Source of the DNA: Alphaproteobacteria bacterium
GTDB lineage: Bacteria > Pseudomonadota > Alphaproteobacteria > Rhodobacterales > Rhodobacteraceae
Direction of reading: 5' to 3'
NCBI GenBank assembly: GCA_030148665.1
Contig: JASBSZ010000029.1
Span: 171,043-235,042 of the forward strand
Length of the DNA stretch: 64,000 nt
Shown here: positions 27,587-36,508 of the stretch, piece after piece
How the letters are laid out: every line of letters begins with the position of its first letter
Position numbering within the stretch: the stretch's first letter is position 1
Notes under the pieces: generated by a model
Databases searched by the model: none
The model's input: the letters and a program-made list of their open reading frames with translations, nothing else
Told to the model about the DNA's origin: nothing
Translations under genes and position numbers: made by a program

Positions 27587-27745
27587 ACTGGTAGGGGAAA
27601 CACCATTTTGGTTTGGTCGGTGTTATAATAGGCGCCAAAGGTACCGGATCAAACAGGGCCTTGAGGGTTCCGTGACAGGCGGCCCGACAATTCAAAGGCA
27701 GTCCGCACGACCGTGACTGTTTTAAAACAAGAGGGAGAAATTGTC

Positions 27746-29044
27746 ATGAAAGATGGCGATACGGCAGACAAGAAGATAGCGGAAGGGCAGCATCCGACGC
27801 CCATGCTTGACGAACTTGAGGGTGGTCCCTGGCCGAGCTTTGTCACCGGATTGAAGCGCCTTCGCGATTCCAAGGGCGAACGTTACGCCCCGATGGTCAA
27901 CGACCTCCTGGGCCAGCTGGAGCATTCCTACGAGGAACAGCTGGGTTTCTGGAAGGGCGGCACCGTGTCGGTGTTCGGTTACGGAGGCGGTATCATTCCG
28001 CGTTTTTCCGAGGTTGCGGACAAATACCCCGAATCCAAGGAATTTCACACCCTGCGCGTGATGCCGCCGCCGGGCTATCACTACACGACCGATATTCTGC
28101 GCAAGATGTGCGATATCTGGGAGCGCCACGGCTCGGGCCTGATCGCGTTCCACGGCCAGTCGGGCGATATCATGTTCCAGGGCTGTTCGACCGAGGCTAC
28201 CCAGGCGGCGTTCGACGAGCTGAACGAGCTGGGCTTTGACCTGGGCGGTGCGGGCCCCGCGCTGCGGACGGCCATGAGCTGTGTCGGTCAGGCGCGTTGC
28301 GAGCAGTCCTGTTATGACGAGGGCAAGGCGCATCGCCGGGTCATCAACAAGTTCCTCGACGAAATGCACCGTCCCGCGTTGCCCTACAAGTTCAAGTTCA
28401 AGTTCTCGGGCTGCGGCAATGACTGTGTGAATGCCATTCACCGCGCCGACTTTGCGGTGATCGGCACCTGGCGCGACGACATCAAGATCGACCAGGAAAA
28501 GGTCAAGGAACACATCGCCAATGTGGGCCGCAAGTACACCATCGACACGGTGGTCAACATGTGCCCGACGCGCGCGATCTCGCTGAATGACGACGATACG
28601 CTGGAAATCGACAACAAGTCCTGCGTACGCTGCATGCACTGCATCAACGTCATGACCAAGGCGCTGTCGCCGGGCGACGACCGCGGCGCCTCGATCCTGA
28701 TCGGCGGCAAGCGCGCGCTGAAGGTCGGCGACATGATGGGCATCATGATCAAGCCCTTCATCAAGCTCGAAACCGAAGAGGATTTCGAAGAGCTCGAGGA
28801 CTTTGCCGAGGCCTGCATCGAGTTCTTTGCCGACAACGCGCTGGAACACGAACGTATCGGCGAAACCATCGACCGCATCGGCCTGCCGGCCTTCCTCGAG
28901 GCTGTCGGAGTCGAGGCCGATCCGAACATGGTCAACCACCCGCGGACGTCGTGCTTTGTGCGGACCGATGATTTCAACGAAGAGGCGGCCAAGTGGTTCG
29001 AGCGCAAGGCGCGCGAAGCCGGCATGACCGTCGCATCGGAATAA
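27746..29044 (+). CDS. dsrA: reverse dissimilatory sulfite reductase alpha subunit
   Basis: A 432-residue cytoplasmic subunit of the DsrAB sulfite reductase, here oxidising persulfidic sulfur on DsrC to sulfite. The siroheme-[4Fe-4S] ligands are C-x5-C (CVGQARC, about residue 177) and C-x3-C (SGCGNDC, about 222). An inserted ferredoxin domain has MCPTRAI and CVRCMHC (about 291). The oxidative direction is inferred from the accompanying dsrEFH, dsrL and tusA genes, which reducers lack. The ATG at 27746 follows GAGGGAG; a GTG 33 bases earlier is unlikely. Confidence 0.97.
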   Translation: MKDGDTADKKIAEGQHPTPMLDELEGGPWPSFVTGLKRLRDSKGERYAPMVNDLLGQLEHSYEEQLGFWKGGTVSVFGYGGGIIPRFSEVADKYPESKEFHTLRVMPPPGYHYTTDILRKMCDIWERHGSGLIAFHGQSGDIMFQGCSTEATQAAFDELNELGFDLGGAGPALRTAMSCVGQARCEQSCYDEGKAHRRVINKFLDEMHRPALPYKFKFKFSGCGNDCVNAIHRADFAVIGTWRDDIKIDQEKVKEHIANVGRKYTIDTVVNMCPTRAISLNDDDTLEIDNKSCVRCMHCINVMTKALSPGDDRGASILIGGKRALKVGDMMGIMIKPFIKLETEEDFEELEDFAEACIEFFADNALEHERIGETIDRIGLPAFLEAVGVEADPNMVNHPRTSCFVRTDDFNEEAAKWFERKAREAGMTVASE

Positions 29045-29055
29045 GCCGAAAAAAG

Positions 29056-29090
29056 AAAAGGGGTTTCCCCGCGCAGGGGAAACCTTTTCC
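29056..29090 (+). promoter_or_regulatory. intercistronic hairpin between dsrA and dsrB
   Basis: GGTTTCCCC, a five-base loop and GGGGAAACC form a 9-bp perfect stem that extends with AAAA/TTTT around a two-base bulge. It lies in the 63-base dsrA-dsrB gap. CCC, not a T-run, follows, and the operon clearly continues, so mRNA processing or partial attenuation is more likely than full termination. Confidence 0.5.
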
Positions 29091-29107
29091 CAAGGGAGAA
29101 CAGCGAA

Positions 29108-30190
29108 ATGAGCGAAGCGAACCAGACGCCCCGTGAGGCGATCGAATCCGGCGTCCCGGATCACCTGCAGTACATGCACCCGATGTTGAAGCGCAACCTC
29201 GGCAACTGGGCCTGGCATGACCGCCCGCGCCACGGTGTGCTGCGTCACGTCACCAAGGACGGCGAAGAGGTATTTACCGTGCGTGCCGGCACCCAGCGCC
29301 AGATGGATGTCTATACCATCCGCAAGCTGTGCGATATCGCCGACGAGTTCGGCGACGGCCATGTGCGTTTCACCACCCGTTCCAATATCGAATTCATCGT
29401 GGAAGACCAGTCCAAGGTCGATCCTCTGATTGACGAGCTTCAGGCGAATGGTTTCCCTGTTGGCGGCACCGGAGCGTCGGTTTCCATGATCTCCCATACG
29501 CAGGGCTGGTTGCACTGCGACATTCCTGGAACCGATGCCTCCGGCGTTGTCAAATCGATGATGGACATGCTCCACGAGGAATTCGTCAACGAGAACATGC
29601 CCAACCGCGTGCGTATCACCACCTCGTGCTGCCAGATCAACTGCGGCGGCCAGGGCGATATCGCGATCAACGTCCAGTACACCAAGCCGCCCAAGATCAA
29701 CCATGACCTGGTGGCCAATGTCTGCGAACGTCCTGCGGTCGTGGCGCGCTGCCCGGTGGCGGCTATCCGCCCGGCGATGGTGGACGGCAAGCCCAGCCTT
29801 GAAGTGGACGAAAAGAAATGCGTCTGCTGCGGCGCCTGCTACCCGCCGTGCCCGCCGATGCAGATCAACGGCAAGGAAAGCACAAAGATCGCGATCTGGG
29901 TCGGTGGCAAGCATTCCAACGCGCGCTCGAAGCCGACCTTCCACAAGCTGGCGGTCGCCAACCTGCCCAACAACCCGCCCCATTGGCCCGAGGTCGCCGA
30001 CGTGGTGAAGAAGATCATCACCGCCTACAAGGAAGACGCCAAGCACTGGGAGCGCATGGGTGAATGGATCGAGCGGATCGGCTGGAACCGGTTCTTTGAC
30101 ATTACCGGCCTGGCCTTCACCAAGCACCACCTGGATACCTGGACCGGTGCCCGCAAGACCCTCAACATGTCCGCGCATGTCAGGTTCTGA
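29108..30190 (+). CDS. dsrB: reverse dissimilatory sulfite reductase beta subunit
   Basis: A 360-residue partner of DsrA that carries the catalytic siroheme. Cluster-binding cysteines are in TTSCCQINCGGQGD (about residues 172-182), and a ferredoxin domain has RCPVAAIRP and CVCCGACYPPCPPM (about 238-251). The N-terminal PDHLQYMHPMLKRNLGNWAW is typical of DsrB. AAGGGAG precedes the ATG. DsrB and DsrA are paralogues of equal fold; both appear complete, so an active alpha2beta2 enzyme is expected. Confidence 0.97.
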   Translation: MSEANQTPREAIESGVPDHLQYMHPMLKRNLGNWAWHDRPRHGVLRHVTKDGEEVFTVRAGTQRQMDVYTIRKLCDIADEFGDGHVRFTTRSNIEFIVEDQSKVDPLIDELQANGFPVGGTGASVSMISHTQGWLHCDIPGTDASGVVKSMMDMLHEEFVNENMPNRVRITTSCCQINCGGQGDIAINVQYTKPPKINHDLVANVCERPAVVARCPVAAIRPAMVDGKPSLEVDEKKCVCCGACYPPCPPMQINGKESTKIAIWVGGKHSNARSKPTFHKLAVANLPNNPPHWPEVADVVKKIITAYKEDAKHWERMGEWIERIGWNRFFDITGLAFTKHHLDTWTGARKTLNMSAHVRF

Positions 30191-30196
30191 GGAGAG

Positions 30197-30595
30197 ATGG
30201 CCGTGAAATTCGGAATCGTCGTCAGCGAAGGCCCCTATACCCACGAAGCCTCGGATACGGCCTACAATTTCGTCAAGGCCGCAATCGAGGCGGGGCATGA
30301 GGTGCCGCGGGTGTTCTTTTATCACGACGGGGTGAATGTGGGCACGCGCCTGACCGTCCCGCCGCAGGATGATCGCAACATCCAGGTAAACTGGACAAAC
30401 CTTGCCAAGGAGCACGGCATCGACCTTGTCGTCTGCATTGCGGCGGCCCAGCGCCGCGGCATTCTGGACGAGAACGAGGCCAAGCGCCAGGGCAAGGATG
30501 CCGACAACATCGCCGAAGGATTCCGGATTTCCGGCCTCGGACAACTGATCGAAATGGGCATCCAGACCGATCGTCTGATGATGTTCGGCGACTGA
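30197..30595 (+). CDS. dsrE: sulfur-trafficking protein DsrE
   Basis: A 132-residue subunit of the DsrE2F2H2 sulfurtransferase, which takes sulfane sulfur from TusA and passes it to DsrC. The sulfur-carrying cysteine is Cys80 in LVVCIAAAQRRG, matching the essential Cys78 of Allochromatium DsrE. It starts six bases after dsrB. The DsrEFH trio occurs in sulfur oxidisers and not in sulfite reducers, so it fixes the direction of the pathway. Confidence 0.95.
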   Translation: MAVKFGIVVSEGPYTHEASDTAYNFVKAAIEAGHEVPRVFFYHDGVNVGTRLTVPPQDDRNIQVNWTNLAKEHGIDLVVCIAAAQRRGILDENEAKRQGKDADNIAEGFRISGLGQLIEMGIQTDRLMMFGD

Positions 30596-30604
30596 GGGGG
30601 ATCG

Positions 30605-31018
30605 ATGATGGAAGAAGGTGTCAAGAAATTCCTCTATGTGAACCGCAAGGCGCCCTACGGGACGATCTATGCGCTGGAGGCCCTTGAAGTCGTGCTGATC
30701 GGCGCGGCCTTCGATCAGGATGTCAGCCTGGCTTTCCTTGATGACGGGGTGTTCCAGCTGACCAGGGATCAGAATACCGACGGGGTCGGCGTCAAGAACT
30801 TTTCGCCCACTTTCCGGGCGCTGGGGGATTACGACGTCAACAAGCTGTATGTCGAGCGCGAGTCCCTGGAAGAGCGCGGCCTGACCGCCGACGACCTGCA
30901 GGAGATCGTGTATGAGGACGAAGATGACGATTGGGCCGAAAAGCCATCGATCCGCATCATCAGCCGGGCTGAAATGGCCGATCTCATGCATGACCAAGAC
31001 GTCATCCTGAGCTTTTGA
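30605..31018 (+). CDS. dsrF: sulfur-trafficking protein DsrF
   Basis: A 137-residue member of the DsrE/F fold (FLYVNRKAPYGTIYALEALE at the start). DsrF lacks the active cysteine seen in DsrE, and indeed no cysteine occurs in this sequence; it acts as the structural partner in the DsrEFH hexamer. The ending DLMHDQDVILSF agrees with other DsrF proteins. ATG at 30605 or 30608 are both possible; the spacing to dsrE is nine bases. Confidence 0.93.
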   Translation: MMEEGVKKFLYVNRKAPYGTIYALEALEVVLIGAAFDQDVSLAFLDDGVFQLTRDQNTDGVGVKNFSPTFRALGDYDVNKLYVERESLEERGLTADDLQEIVYEDEDDDWAEKPSIRIISRAEMADLMHDQDVILSF

Positions 31019-31032
31019 AGGGAGGAAAGACC

Positions 31033-31341
31033 ATGTCGACACTGCACACGGTGAACAAGTCCCCCTTTGCCACCCAGTCGCTGCTGAGCTGCATCAACCA
31101 CGTCAAGGATGGCGATGCGATCCTTCTGATCGAGGATGGCGTCTATGGCGCCGCGGCGGGAACGGGGGTTTCCGATGCCGTCGCCGGCAAGGCGGGCAGC
31201 GTGAAGTTCTATGTTCTCGGCCCGGACCTCGAGGCCCGAGGAATCCCGGCCACGCGCCTGCTGGAGGGAGTCGAGGTCGTCGATTACGCGGGCTTTGTGG
31301 GCCTGGCGGTAGAACACGACCGGGCACAGGCCTGGCTCTGA
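31033..31341 (+). CDS. dsrH: sulfur-trafficking protein DsrH
   Basis: A 102-residue third subunit of DsrEFH, related to TusB. The conserved cysteine is Cys20 in QSLLSCINHVKDGDAILLIE. The ATG at 31033 follows GGAGGAAAGACC, a strong ribosome binding site. Together with dsrE and dsrF this completes the transfer complex that receives sulfur from TusA and delivers it to DsrC. Confidence 0.94.
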   Translation: MSTLHTVNKSPFATQSLLSCINHVKDGDAILLIEDGVYGAAAGTGVSDAVAGKAGSVKFYVLGPDLEARGIPATRLLEGVEVVDYAGFVGLAVEHDRAQAWL

Positions 31342-31392
31342 CAAGATTGCAACCGATCCGTATGGGGGATCACAAACCGAAAGGAAAAGGAA

Positions 31393-31725
31393 ATGTCCTA
31401 CGAAGTTAATGGCCAGACAGTCGAGCACGACGAGGAAGGCTACATCACCAATCTGAGCGACTGGAGCGAAGATCTGGCCAAGGTCATCGCCGAGCAGGAA
31501 GGCATCGAGATGACTGACGAGCACTGGGCCGTCGTCAACTTCCTTCGCGACTATTACGAGGAATACCAGATCGCCCCGGCGGTGCGCGTTCTCATCAAGG
31601 CCATCAAGAAACAGATGGGCCCGGAAATCGGCAATAACAAGCACATGTACGAGCTGTTCCCCTATGGTCCGGCGAAACAGGCGTGCAAGATTGCCGGGCT
31701 GCCCAAGCCGACCGGCTGCGTCTGA
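31393..31725 (+). CDS. dsrC: sulfur carrier DsrC
   Basis: A 110-residue soluble carrier that holds the substrate sulfur for DsrAB. The flexible C-terminal arm CKIAGLPKPTGCV keeps both conserved cysteines (98 and 109, ten residues between), the form needed to make the trisulfide/disulfide and exchange electrons with DsrK. The helix DEHWAVVNFLRDYYEEYQIA is the family hallmark and distinguishes DsrC from TusE variants with one cysteine. AAAGGAAAAGGAA precedes the start. Confidence 0.97.
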   Translation: MSYEVNGQTVEHDEEGYITNLSDWSEDLAKVIAEQEGIEMTDEHWAVVNFLRDYYEEYQIAPAVRVLIKAIKKQMGPEIGNNKHMYELFPYGPAKQACKIAGLPKPTGCV

Positions 31726-31786
31726 TCTGACCTGTCTCTGAAAAAACAAAAAACACCTCAGAGATACATCACGGGAGGAGTCCGAA

Positions 31787-32509
31787 GTGTTGTCAACGCT
31801 TTATGCACTGCTGTACTATGTTGCCACCGCCCTTTTGGTGATCGGGCTGGCTGTCAAGATCCGGCAATATGCACGGACTCCTGCCCCTCTCAAGATTCCG
31901 ACGACCCCCGCGCCGACAACTGCGTCGGGGGTCTTCTGGCGCATGTTCCGCGAGGTCGTGTTCTTTGAAAGCCTGTTCAAGTCGAACAAGTGGATCTGGC
32001 TGTTCGGGTATCTTTTCCACGGCTCGCTCCTGCTGATCACGATCCGCCATCTGAGGTATTTCATCGATCCGGTATGGTGGTGGGTCAGCTTCGAACAACC
32101 CTTTGGCATCTATGCTTCGTTCGGCATGGTGCTGGGGCTTGCCGGGCTGTGGGGGCGCCGGATTCTGGTCGAGCGCATCCGCTATATCACCAACCCGTCC
32201 GACCATCTGATGCTGGCTCTGCTGATTGCCATTGCGCTGAGCGGCATGACCATGCGTTTCCTCACGCCGACCGATATCATCGGGGTCAAGATGTTCTTCC
32301 TGGGGTTGCTGCGCTTTCAGATCAACGAGCTGCCCGACACGCCGGCGCTGTTGATTCATCTGGGGCTGGTCGCGGTGCTGTTCATCGTTTTCCCGATTTC
32401 GAAACTGCTTCATGCTCCGGGAATCTTCTTCAGCCCGACGCGGAACCAGATCGACAACCCTCGTGAGAAACGTCACCTCGCCCCCTGGGCGGCGGAACTG
32501 GAAAAATAA
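31787..32509 (+). CDS. dsrM: DsrM, membrane cytochrome b of the DsrMKJOP complex
   Basis: A 240-residue inner-membrane protein with five to six hydrophobic segments, related to NarI-type diheme cytochrome b subunits; histidines such as in YLFHGSLLLITIRHLRYF, SDHLML and LLIHLGLV are candidate heme ligands. It exchanges electrons between the quinone pool and DsrK. The start is a GTG at 31787, set by GGGAGGAG nine bases upstream. dsrK follows after 17 bases. Confidence 0.93.
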   Translation: MLSTLYALLYYVATALLVIGLAVKIRQYARTPAPLKIPTTPAPTTASGVFWRMFREVVFFESLFKSNKWIWLFGYLFHGSLLLITIRHLRYFIDPVWWWVSFEQPFGIYASFGMVLGLAGLWGRRILVERIRYITNPSDHLMLALLIAIALSGMTMRFLTPTDIIGVKMFFLGLLRFQINELPDTPALLIHLGLVAVLFIVFPISKLLHAPGIFFSPTRNQIDNPREKRHLAPWAAELEK

Positions 32510-32526
32510 GGGAGGCATAGGGGACA

Positions 32527-34110
32527 ATGGCACCTCTCGACGACAGCGAAAACAAGAAACCGGCCGAGATGATGGATATTCGCGGCCCCGACGGCGACCC
32601 GTTGGAAATACCGCGCCTGGCCTGCGATGCGATGGCCGAAAGCAAGCCTTATCCGGCCTATCCCGAACATAACCTCAAGCTGGGCTTTCCGGGTGAGCTG
32701 ATCGACAACTGGCAAGAGGTCGCCATCGCCAAGATGGGTGAGCTGGCCAAGAAGAACCGCGCCTTTCAGGTCTATCTGGATGCCTGCGTGAAATGCGGTG
32801 CCTGCACCGATAAATGCCACTATTTCCTGGGTTCGGGCGACCCCAAGAACATGCCCGTTGCGCGCCAGGATCTGCTGCGCAGCGTCTATCGCCGTTACTA
32901 TACCTTTGCCGGCAAGTATTTCCCGTGGCTTGTCGGTGCGCGCGACCTGACCAAGGAAGTGCTGGATGAATGGTATGCCTATTACCACCAGTGCAGCCAA
33001 TGCCGCCGCTGCTCGGTCTTTTGTCCCTATGGCATCGACACGGCGGAAATCTCGATGGCCGCGCGCGAAATCATGGACAGCGTGGGCCTGGGCGACAAAT
33101 ACTGCAACGAGATCATCGGCAAGGTCAAGGATGTGGGCAACAACCTGGGCCTGCAGGAAAAGGCGCTTGCTGCCACGCTGGAAGGGCTGGAAGAGGATAT
33201 CGAGGACGATACCGGCATCAGCGTGCGCATCCCGCTCGATGAAAAGGGCGCCGACATCCTGCTGGTGACGCCCAGCGCCGATTTCTTTGCCGAGCCGCAT
33301 ATCGAGGGCCTGATCGGTTATGCCAAGGTCTTCCACGAGGCGGGCGTCAGCTGGACACTGTCCTCCTATGCGTCCGAGGCCGCGAATTTCGGCATGTTTA
33401 TCGGCTCGTACGAAAACATGCGCGATGTTTCGCTGCGCATCCGCAAGGCGGCCGAGGATCTGGGCGTCAAGCGTATCATCTTTGGCGAATGCGGCCATGC
33501 GTGGCGTGTTGCTTACAGTTTCCTCAATACCCTGGCGGGGCCTTTTGATTTTCTGGATCCGAATTACCCGGTACCGCAGCACATTCTGGAATTCACCTGG
33601 AACGAAATCCAGAAGGGCACTCTCAAGCTGGACAAGTCGCGAAACGATCACATCCGGCTGACCTATCATGACAGCTGCAACGTGGCGCGCGCTTCGCGCA
33701 TGGGCGACAAGCCGGGCGGTCAGTTCGAGATCCCGCGCAATGTGCTCAAGGCCGTTTGCAACCACTATTACGACATGGACCGCGACACGATCATGGAAAG
33801 CACCGTGTGTTGCGGCGGCGGCGGCGGTCTGCTGACCGACGAGATCATGGACATCCGCGTCAAGGGGGCGGGGCCGCGCATGAAGGCCCTGAAACAGGTG
33901 ACCGACGATTTCGGCGTCACCCACATGGCGGCGATCTGCGCGATCTGCAAGACGCAGTTCTCGAAGGTGATGCCCAAATACGGATACGGCATGGATTCGA
34001 TCCTGTCCGTTCACCAACTGGTATCGAATGCCATCATCCTTGGTGGCCAGGAAGTTGAAGAGGATGCGGCGCCCCAAGGGGATGCGGCAGCAGCGGAGGC
34101 AAAACAATGA
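32527..34110 (+). CDS. dsrK: DsrK, heterodisulfide reductase-like Fe-S subunit
   Basis: A 527-residue cytoplasmic subunit that oxidises or reduces DsrC cysteines at a noncubane [4Fe-4S] centre. Two ferredoxin motifs are CVKCGACTDKC (about residue 88) and CSQCRRCSVFCP (about 156). The HdrD-like CCG domains include FGECGHAW, YHDSCNVARAS and CCGGGGGLLTDE (about 427). It overlaps dsrL by four bases (ATGA). With DsrM it forms the DsrC-facing module of DsrMKJOP. Confidence 0.95.
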   Translation: MAPLDDSENKKPAEMMDIRGPDGDPLEIPRLACDAMAESKPYPAYPEHNLKLGFPGELIDNWQEVAIAKMGELAKKNRAFQVYLDACVKCGACTDKCHYFLGSGDPKNMPVARQDLLRSVYRRYYTFAGKYFPWLVGARDLTKEVLDEWYAYYHQCSQCRRCSVFCPYGIDTAEISMAAREIMDSVGLGDKYCNEIIGKVKDVGNNLGLQEKALAATLEGLEEDIEDDTGISVRIPLDEKGADILLVTPSADFFAEPHIEGLIGYAKVFHEAGVSWTLSSYASEAANFGMFIGSYENMRDVSLRIRKAAEDLGVKRIIFGECGHAWRVAYSFLNTLAGPFDFLDPNYPVPQHILEFTWNEIQKGTLKLDKSRNDHIRLTYHDSCNVARASRMGDKPGGQFEIPRNVLKAVCNHYYDMDRDTIMESTVCCGGGGGLLTDEIMDIRVKGAGPRMKALKQVTDDFGVTHMAAICAICKTQFSKVMPKYGYGMDSILSVHQLVSNAIILGGQEVEEDAAPQGDAAAAEAKQ

Positions 34111-36056
34111 ACGATCTTTCACCCGACGAGAAACTGACTTTCCGCCGCTTCAGGGAGGGCGAGACACCCAAGGATTGGGACCTGGAGGAAAAGATCTTCC
34201 AGCAGGACCATTCCTACAAGTGCCCGACCTATGTCGCCAAGACCCCGCCCTGCCAGGGCTCGTGCCCGTCGGGCCACGAAATCCGCGGCTGGCTGGCGAT
34301 CGCGCGCGGCATGGACAAACCCCCGGTCGAGGGCATGACCTGGCAGGAATACGCGTTTCAGCGGATGCTGGAGGCCAACCCCTTTCCGGCCACCATGGGG
34401 CGGGTCTGCCCGGCGCCCTGTGAATCGGGCTGTAACCGCAACGAGGTCGACGAATATGTCGGCATCAACGGTGTCGAGCAATATGTCGGCGACTGGGCCA
34501 ACGAGAACGCGCTGAAAGCACCCGAGCCCGGCCCCGACACCGGCCGCAAGATCGCCGTCATCGGTGGCGGCCCGGCCGGTCTGGCTGCGGCGTTCTTCCT
34601 GCGTCGTCAGGGCCATGGCGTGACCCTGTTCGAGGCCAATTCCGAACTGGGCGGCATGATGCGCTATGGTATCCCCGGCTATCGGACGCCACGCGACATG
34701 CTGGACAAGGAAATCGGCCGCATCATCGATATGGGCGTTGATGTGCATACCAACACCAGGGTTGGGGTCGACGTGTCGGTGGACGAGCTGGAAGACGCCT
34801 TTGACGCCATCTTCTGGGCGCTGGGCGCGCAAAAGGGGCGCGATCTGCCGATCCCCGGCTGGAAGGGCACCGACAACTGTATCAACGGCATCGAATTCCT
34901 GGATGCGTTCAACGAAGGCTATGTTCTGGGCACCGCGAAAAAGGTCGTCGTGGTCGGTGGTGGTGACACCTCGATCGACGTTGCATCGGTTGCGCGCCGT
35001 CTGGGCCATATCACCGAGGTCGCCGTTCCCGAACATGGCGACGGCACCGTGCTGGATTTCACCGGCAAGGATGTTGCCCACAGCCTGCGCCGCGAGGGTA
35101 TCGAAGCGGTCCTGACCTCGCTGTTTCCTGTCGAGGAGATGACCGCCGCCGAACACGAGCGCGAGGATGCCAAGCGCGAAGGGGTCGAGATCAGGGGCGG
35201 AGTCATGCCGCTTGAGGTCATCAAGGACGAAAACGGCAAGGCCGTCGCGCTGAAGATGTGCGAATGCGACATGAAGGGCATGACGCCGATCCCGCGCGAG
35301 GGCACCGAGTTCGAGATCGAATGCGACATCATCATCTCGGCCATCGGTCAGTATGGCGATCTGACCGGGGTCGAGGATCTGGACAATGGTCGCGGTTTCA
35401 TCGACATCGAGAACGGGTATCACGTCAAGGGCAAGGCCAAGCATTTTGCCGGCGGCGATATCGTCAAGCCGCATCTGCTGACAACCGCGATCGGACATGG
35501 CCGCGTGGCCGCCGAGGCCATCACCGACTATCTGGACGACGGCGATATCGAAAAGCGCCCCAAGATCGACGTGCATCATTTCAACCTGCTCGAGGAACTG
35601 CACCGTCGTGGCAAGGACCCCGAGCCTTACGGCCACGAACAGACGCGGGGCACGTCGGACGCGAAATTCGCCATCCACAATTTCGAGGATCGTTCGGACA
35701 GCCAGATCATTCCCCATGACGAGCTGTTCAAGGGGCACTTCAATTTCGTTCCCCGCGAGCGCCGCGAAGAGGTGCGTATCGAAGGTGATGAGGTTCTGGG
35801 CAATTTCGAAGAACGCATCATCGCCTATTCCGAGGAACAGGCCCGCAAGGAAGGCGAACGCTGCATGTCCTGCGGCATGTGCTTTGAATGCGACAACTGC
35901 GTGATCTACTGCCCGCAGGACGCGGTGCATCGGGTGCCGAAATCCGAACGCGCCGTGGGCCGGTATGTCTATACCGATTACACGCGGTGCATCGGGTGCC
36001 ATATCTGTGCCGATGTCTGTCCGACCGGCTATATCAAAATGGGTCTTGGGGAATAG
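34107..36056 (+). CDS. dsrL: DsrL, iron-sulfur flavoprotein NAD(P):acceptor oxidoreductase
   Basis: A 649-residue cytoplasmic flavoprotein resembling the small subunit of glutamate synthase. In order: an N-terminal Fe-S region (PCQGSCPSGHEIRGWL, about 48-63), FAD-binding VIGGGPAGLAAAFFLRRQG (about 151), NAD(P)-binding VVVGGGDTSIDVASVARR (about 280), and a C-terminal domain with CMSCGMCFECDNCVIYCP (about 586) and CIGCHICADVCP (about 628). DsrL carries electrons from DsrAB to NAD in oxidisers. It ends with a TAG stop. Confidence 0.96.
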   Translation: MNDLSPDEKLTFRRFREGETPKDWDLEEKIFQQDHSYKCPTYVAKTPPCQGSCPSGHEIRGWLAIARGMDKPPVEGMTWQEYAFQRMLEANPFPATMGRVCPAPCESGCNRNEVDEYVGINGVEQYVGDWANENALKAPEPGPDTGRKIAVIGGGPAGLAAAFFLRRQGHGVTLFEANSELGGMMRYGIPGYRTPRDMLDKEIGRIIDMGVDVHTNTRVGVDVSVDELEDAFDAIFWALGAQKGRDLPIPGWKGTDNCINGIEFLDAFNEGYVLGTAKKVVVVGGGDTSIDVASVARRLGHITEVAVPEHGDGTVLDFTGKDVAHSLRREGIEAVLTSLFPVEEMTAAEHEREDAKREGVEIRGGVMPLEVIKDENGKAVALKMCECDMKGMTPIPREGTEFEIECDIIISAIGQYGDLTGVEDLDNGRGFIDIENGYHVKGKAKHFAGGDIVKPHLLTTAIGHGRVAAEAITDYLDDGDIEKRPKIDVHHFNLLEELHRRGKDPEPYGHEQTRGTSDAKFAIHNFEDRSDSQIIPHDELFKGHFNFVPRERREEVRIEGDEVLGNFEERIIAYSEEQARKEGERCMSCGMCFECDNCVIYCPQDAVHRVPKSERAVGRYVYTDYTRCIGCHICADVCPTGYIKMGLGE

Positions 36057-36058
36057 CG

Positions 36059-36508
36059 ATGAAACGTCTGCTGGTCTTTTTCATTCTCGCAACAGCCCTG
36101 GCCGGCCATACGGCCATCGCTGGAAATCTGGGCCCCGAGATACCCAAGGCCACAGGGAAGCCGCATCCCGAGGGGAACCTCTGGATGCGGATCAACCACC
36201 CCAAGATGCTGTTGCATGATCGCAATCTGACCATGCGCCAGGGCGACCGGGACATCGAGTTCAGCCTCAAGGGCTGTGTCAGCTGCCATGCGGTCAAGGG
36301 GGCAGATGGCCAGCCGGTCGGTTACGACGACCCCAAGTATTTCTGCCGCGTCTGTCATGATTATGCGGCCGTCAAGGTCGATTGCTTCATGTGCCACAAC
36401 TCGAAACCCGAGGAAAAGACGCAGGCCTTCCTTTCTCCGCGCAAGGCGCCGGACAGCAATGAACTGGCCGCCTATCTGAACAAGACCGGGAAGGAGACCG
36501 GGCAATGA
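36059..36508 (+). CDS. dsrJ: DsrJ, periplasmic triheme cytochrome c
   Basis: A 149-residue protein with an N-terminal hydrophobic signal/anchor (LLVFFILATALAGHTAIA). Three CxxCH heme sites are present: CVSCH (about 73), CRVCH (about 97) and CFMCH (about 109), the number expected for DsrJ. It is the periplasmic electron-transfer part of DsrMKJOP; in Allochromatium one heme has unusual His/Cys-type ligation. Its stop overlaps the dsrO start. Confidence 0.95.
   Translation: MKRLLVFFILATALAGHTAIAGNLGPEIPKATGKPHPEGNLWMRINHPKMLLHDRNLTMRQGDRDIEFSLKGCVSCHAVKGADGQPVGYDDPKYFCRVCHDYAAVKVDCFMCHNSKPEEKTQAFLSPRKAPDSNELAAYLNKTGKETGQ

Noticed and set aside
27722..31042. A 1106-codon open frame on the minus strand across dsrABEF
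   Set aside because: It lies opposite dsrA, dsrB, dsrE and dsrF, which have clear motifs. Long antisense frames are common in GC-rich genes with strong third-position GC bias, and its sequence has no recognisable domain.
32473..36002. Antisense frames of 549 and 627 codons across dsrK and dsrL
   Set aside because: Same cause: shadows of GC-rich coding sequence with no domain or plausible ribosome site.
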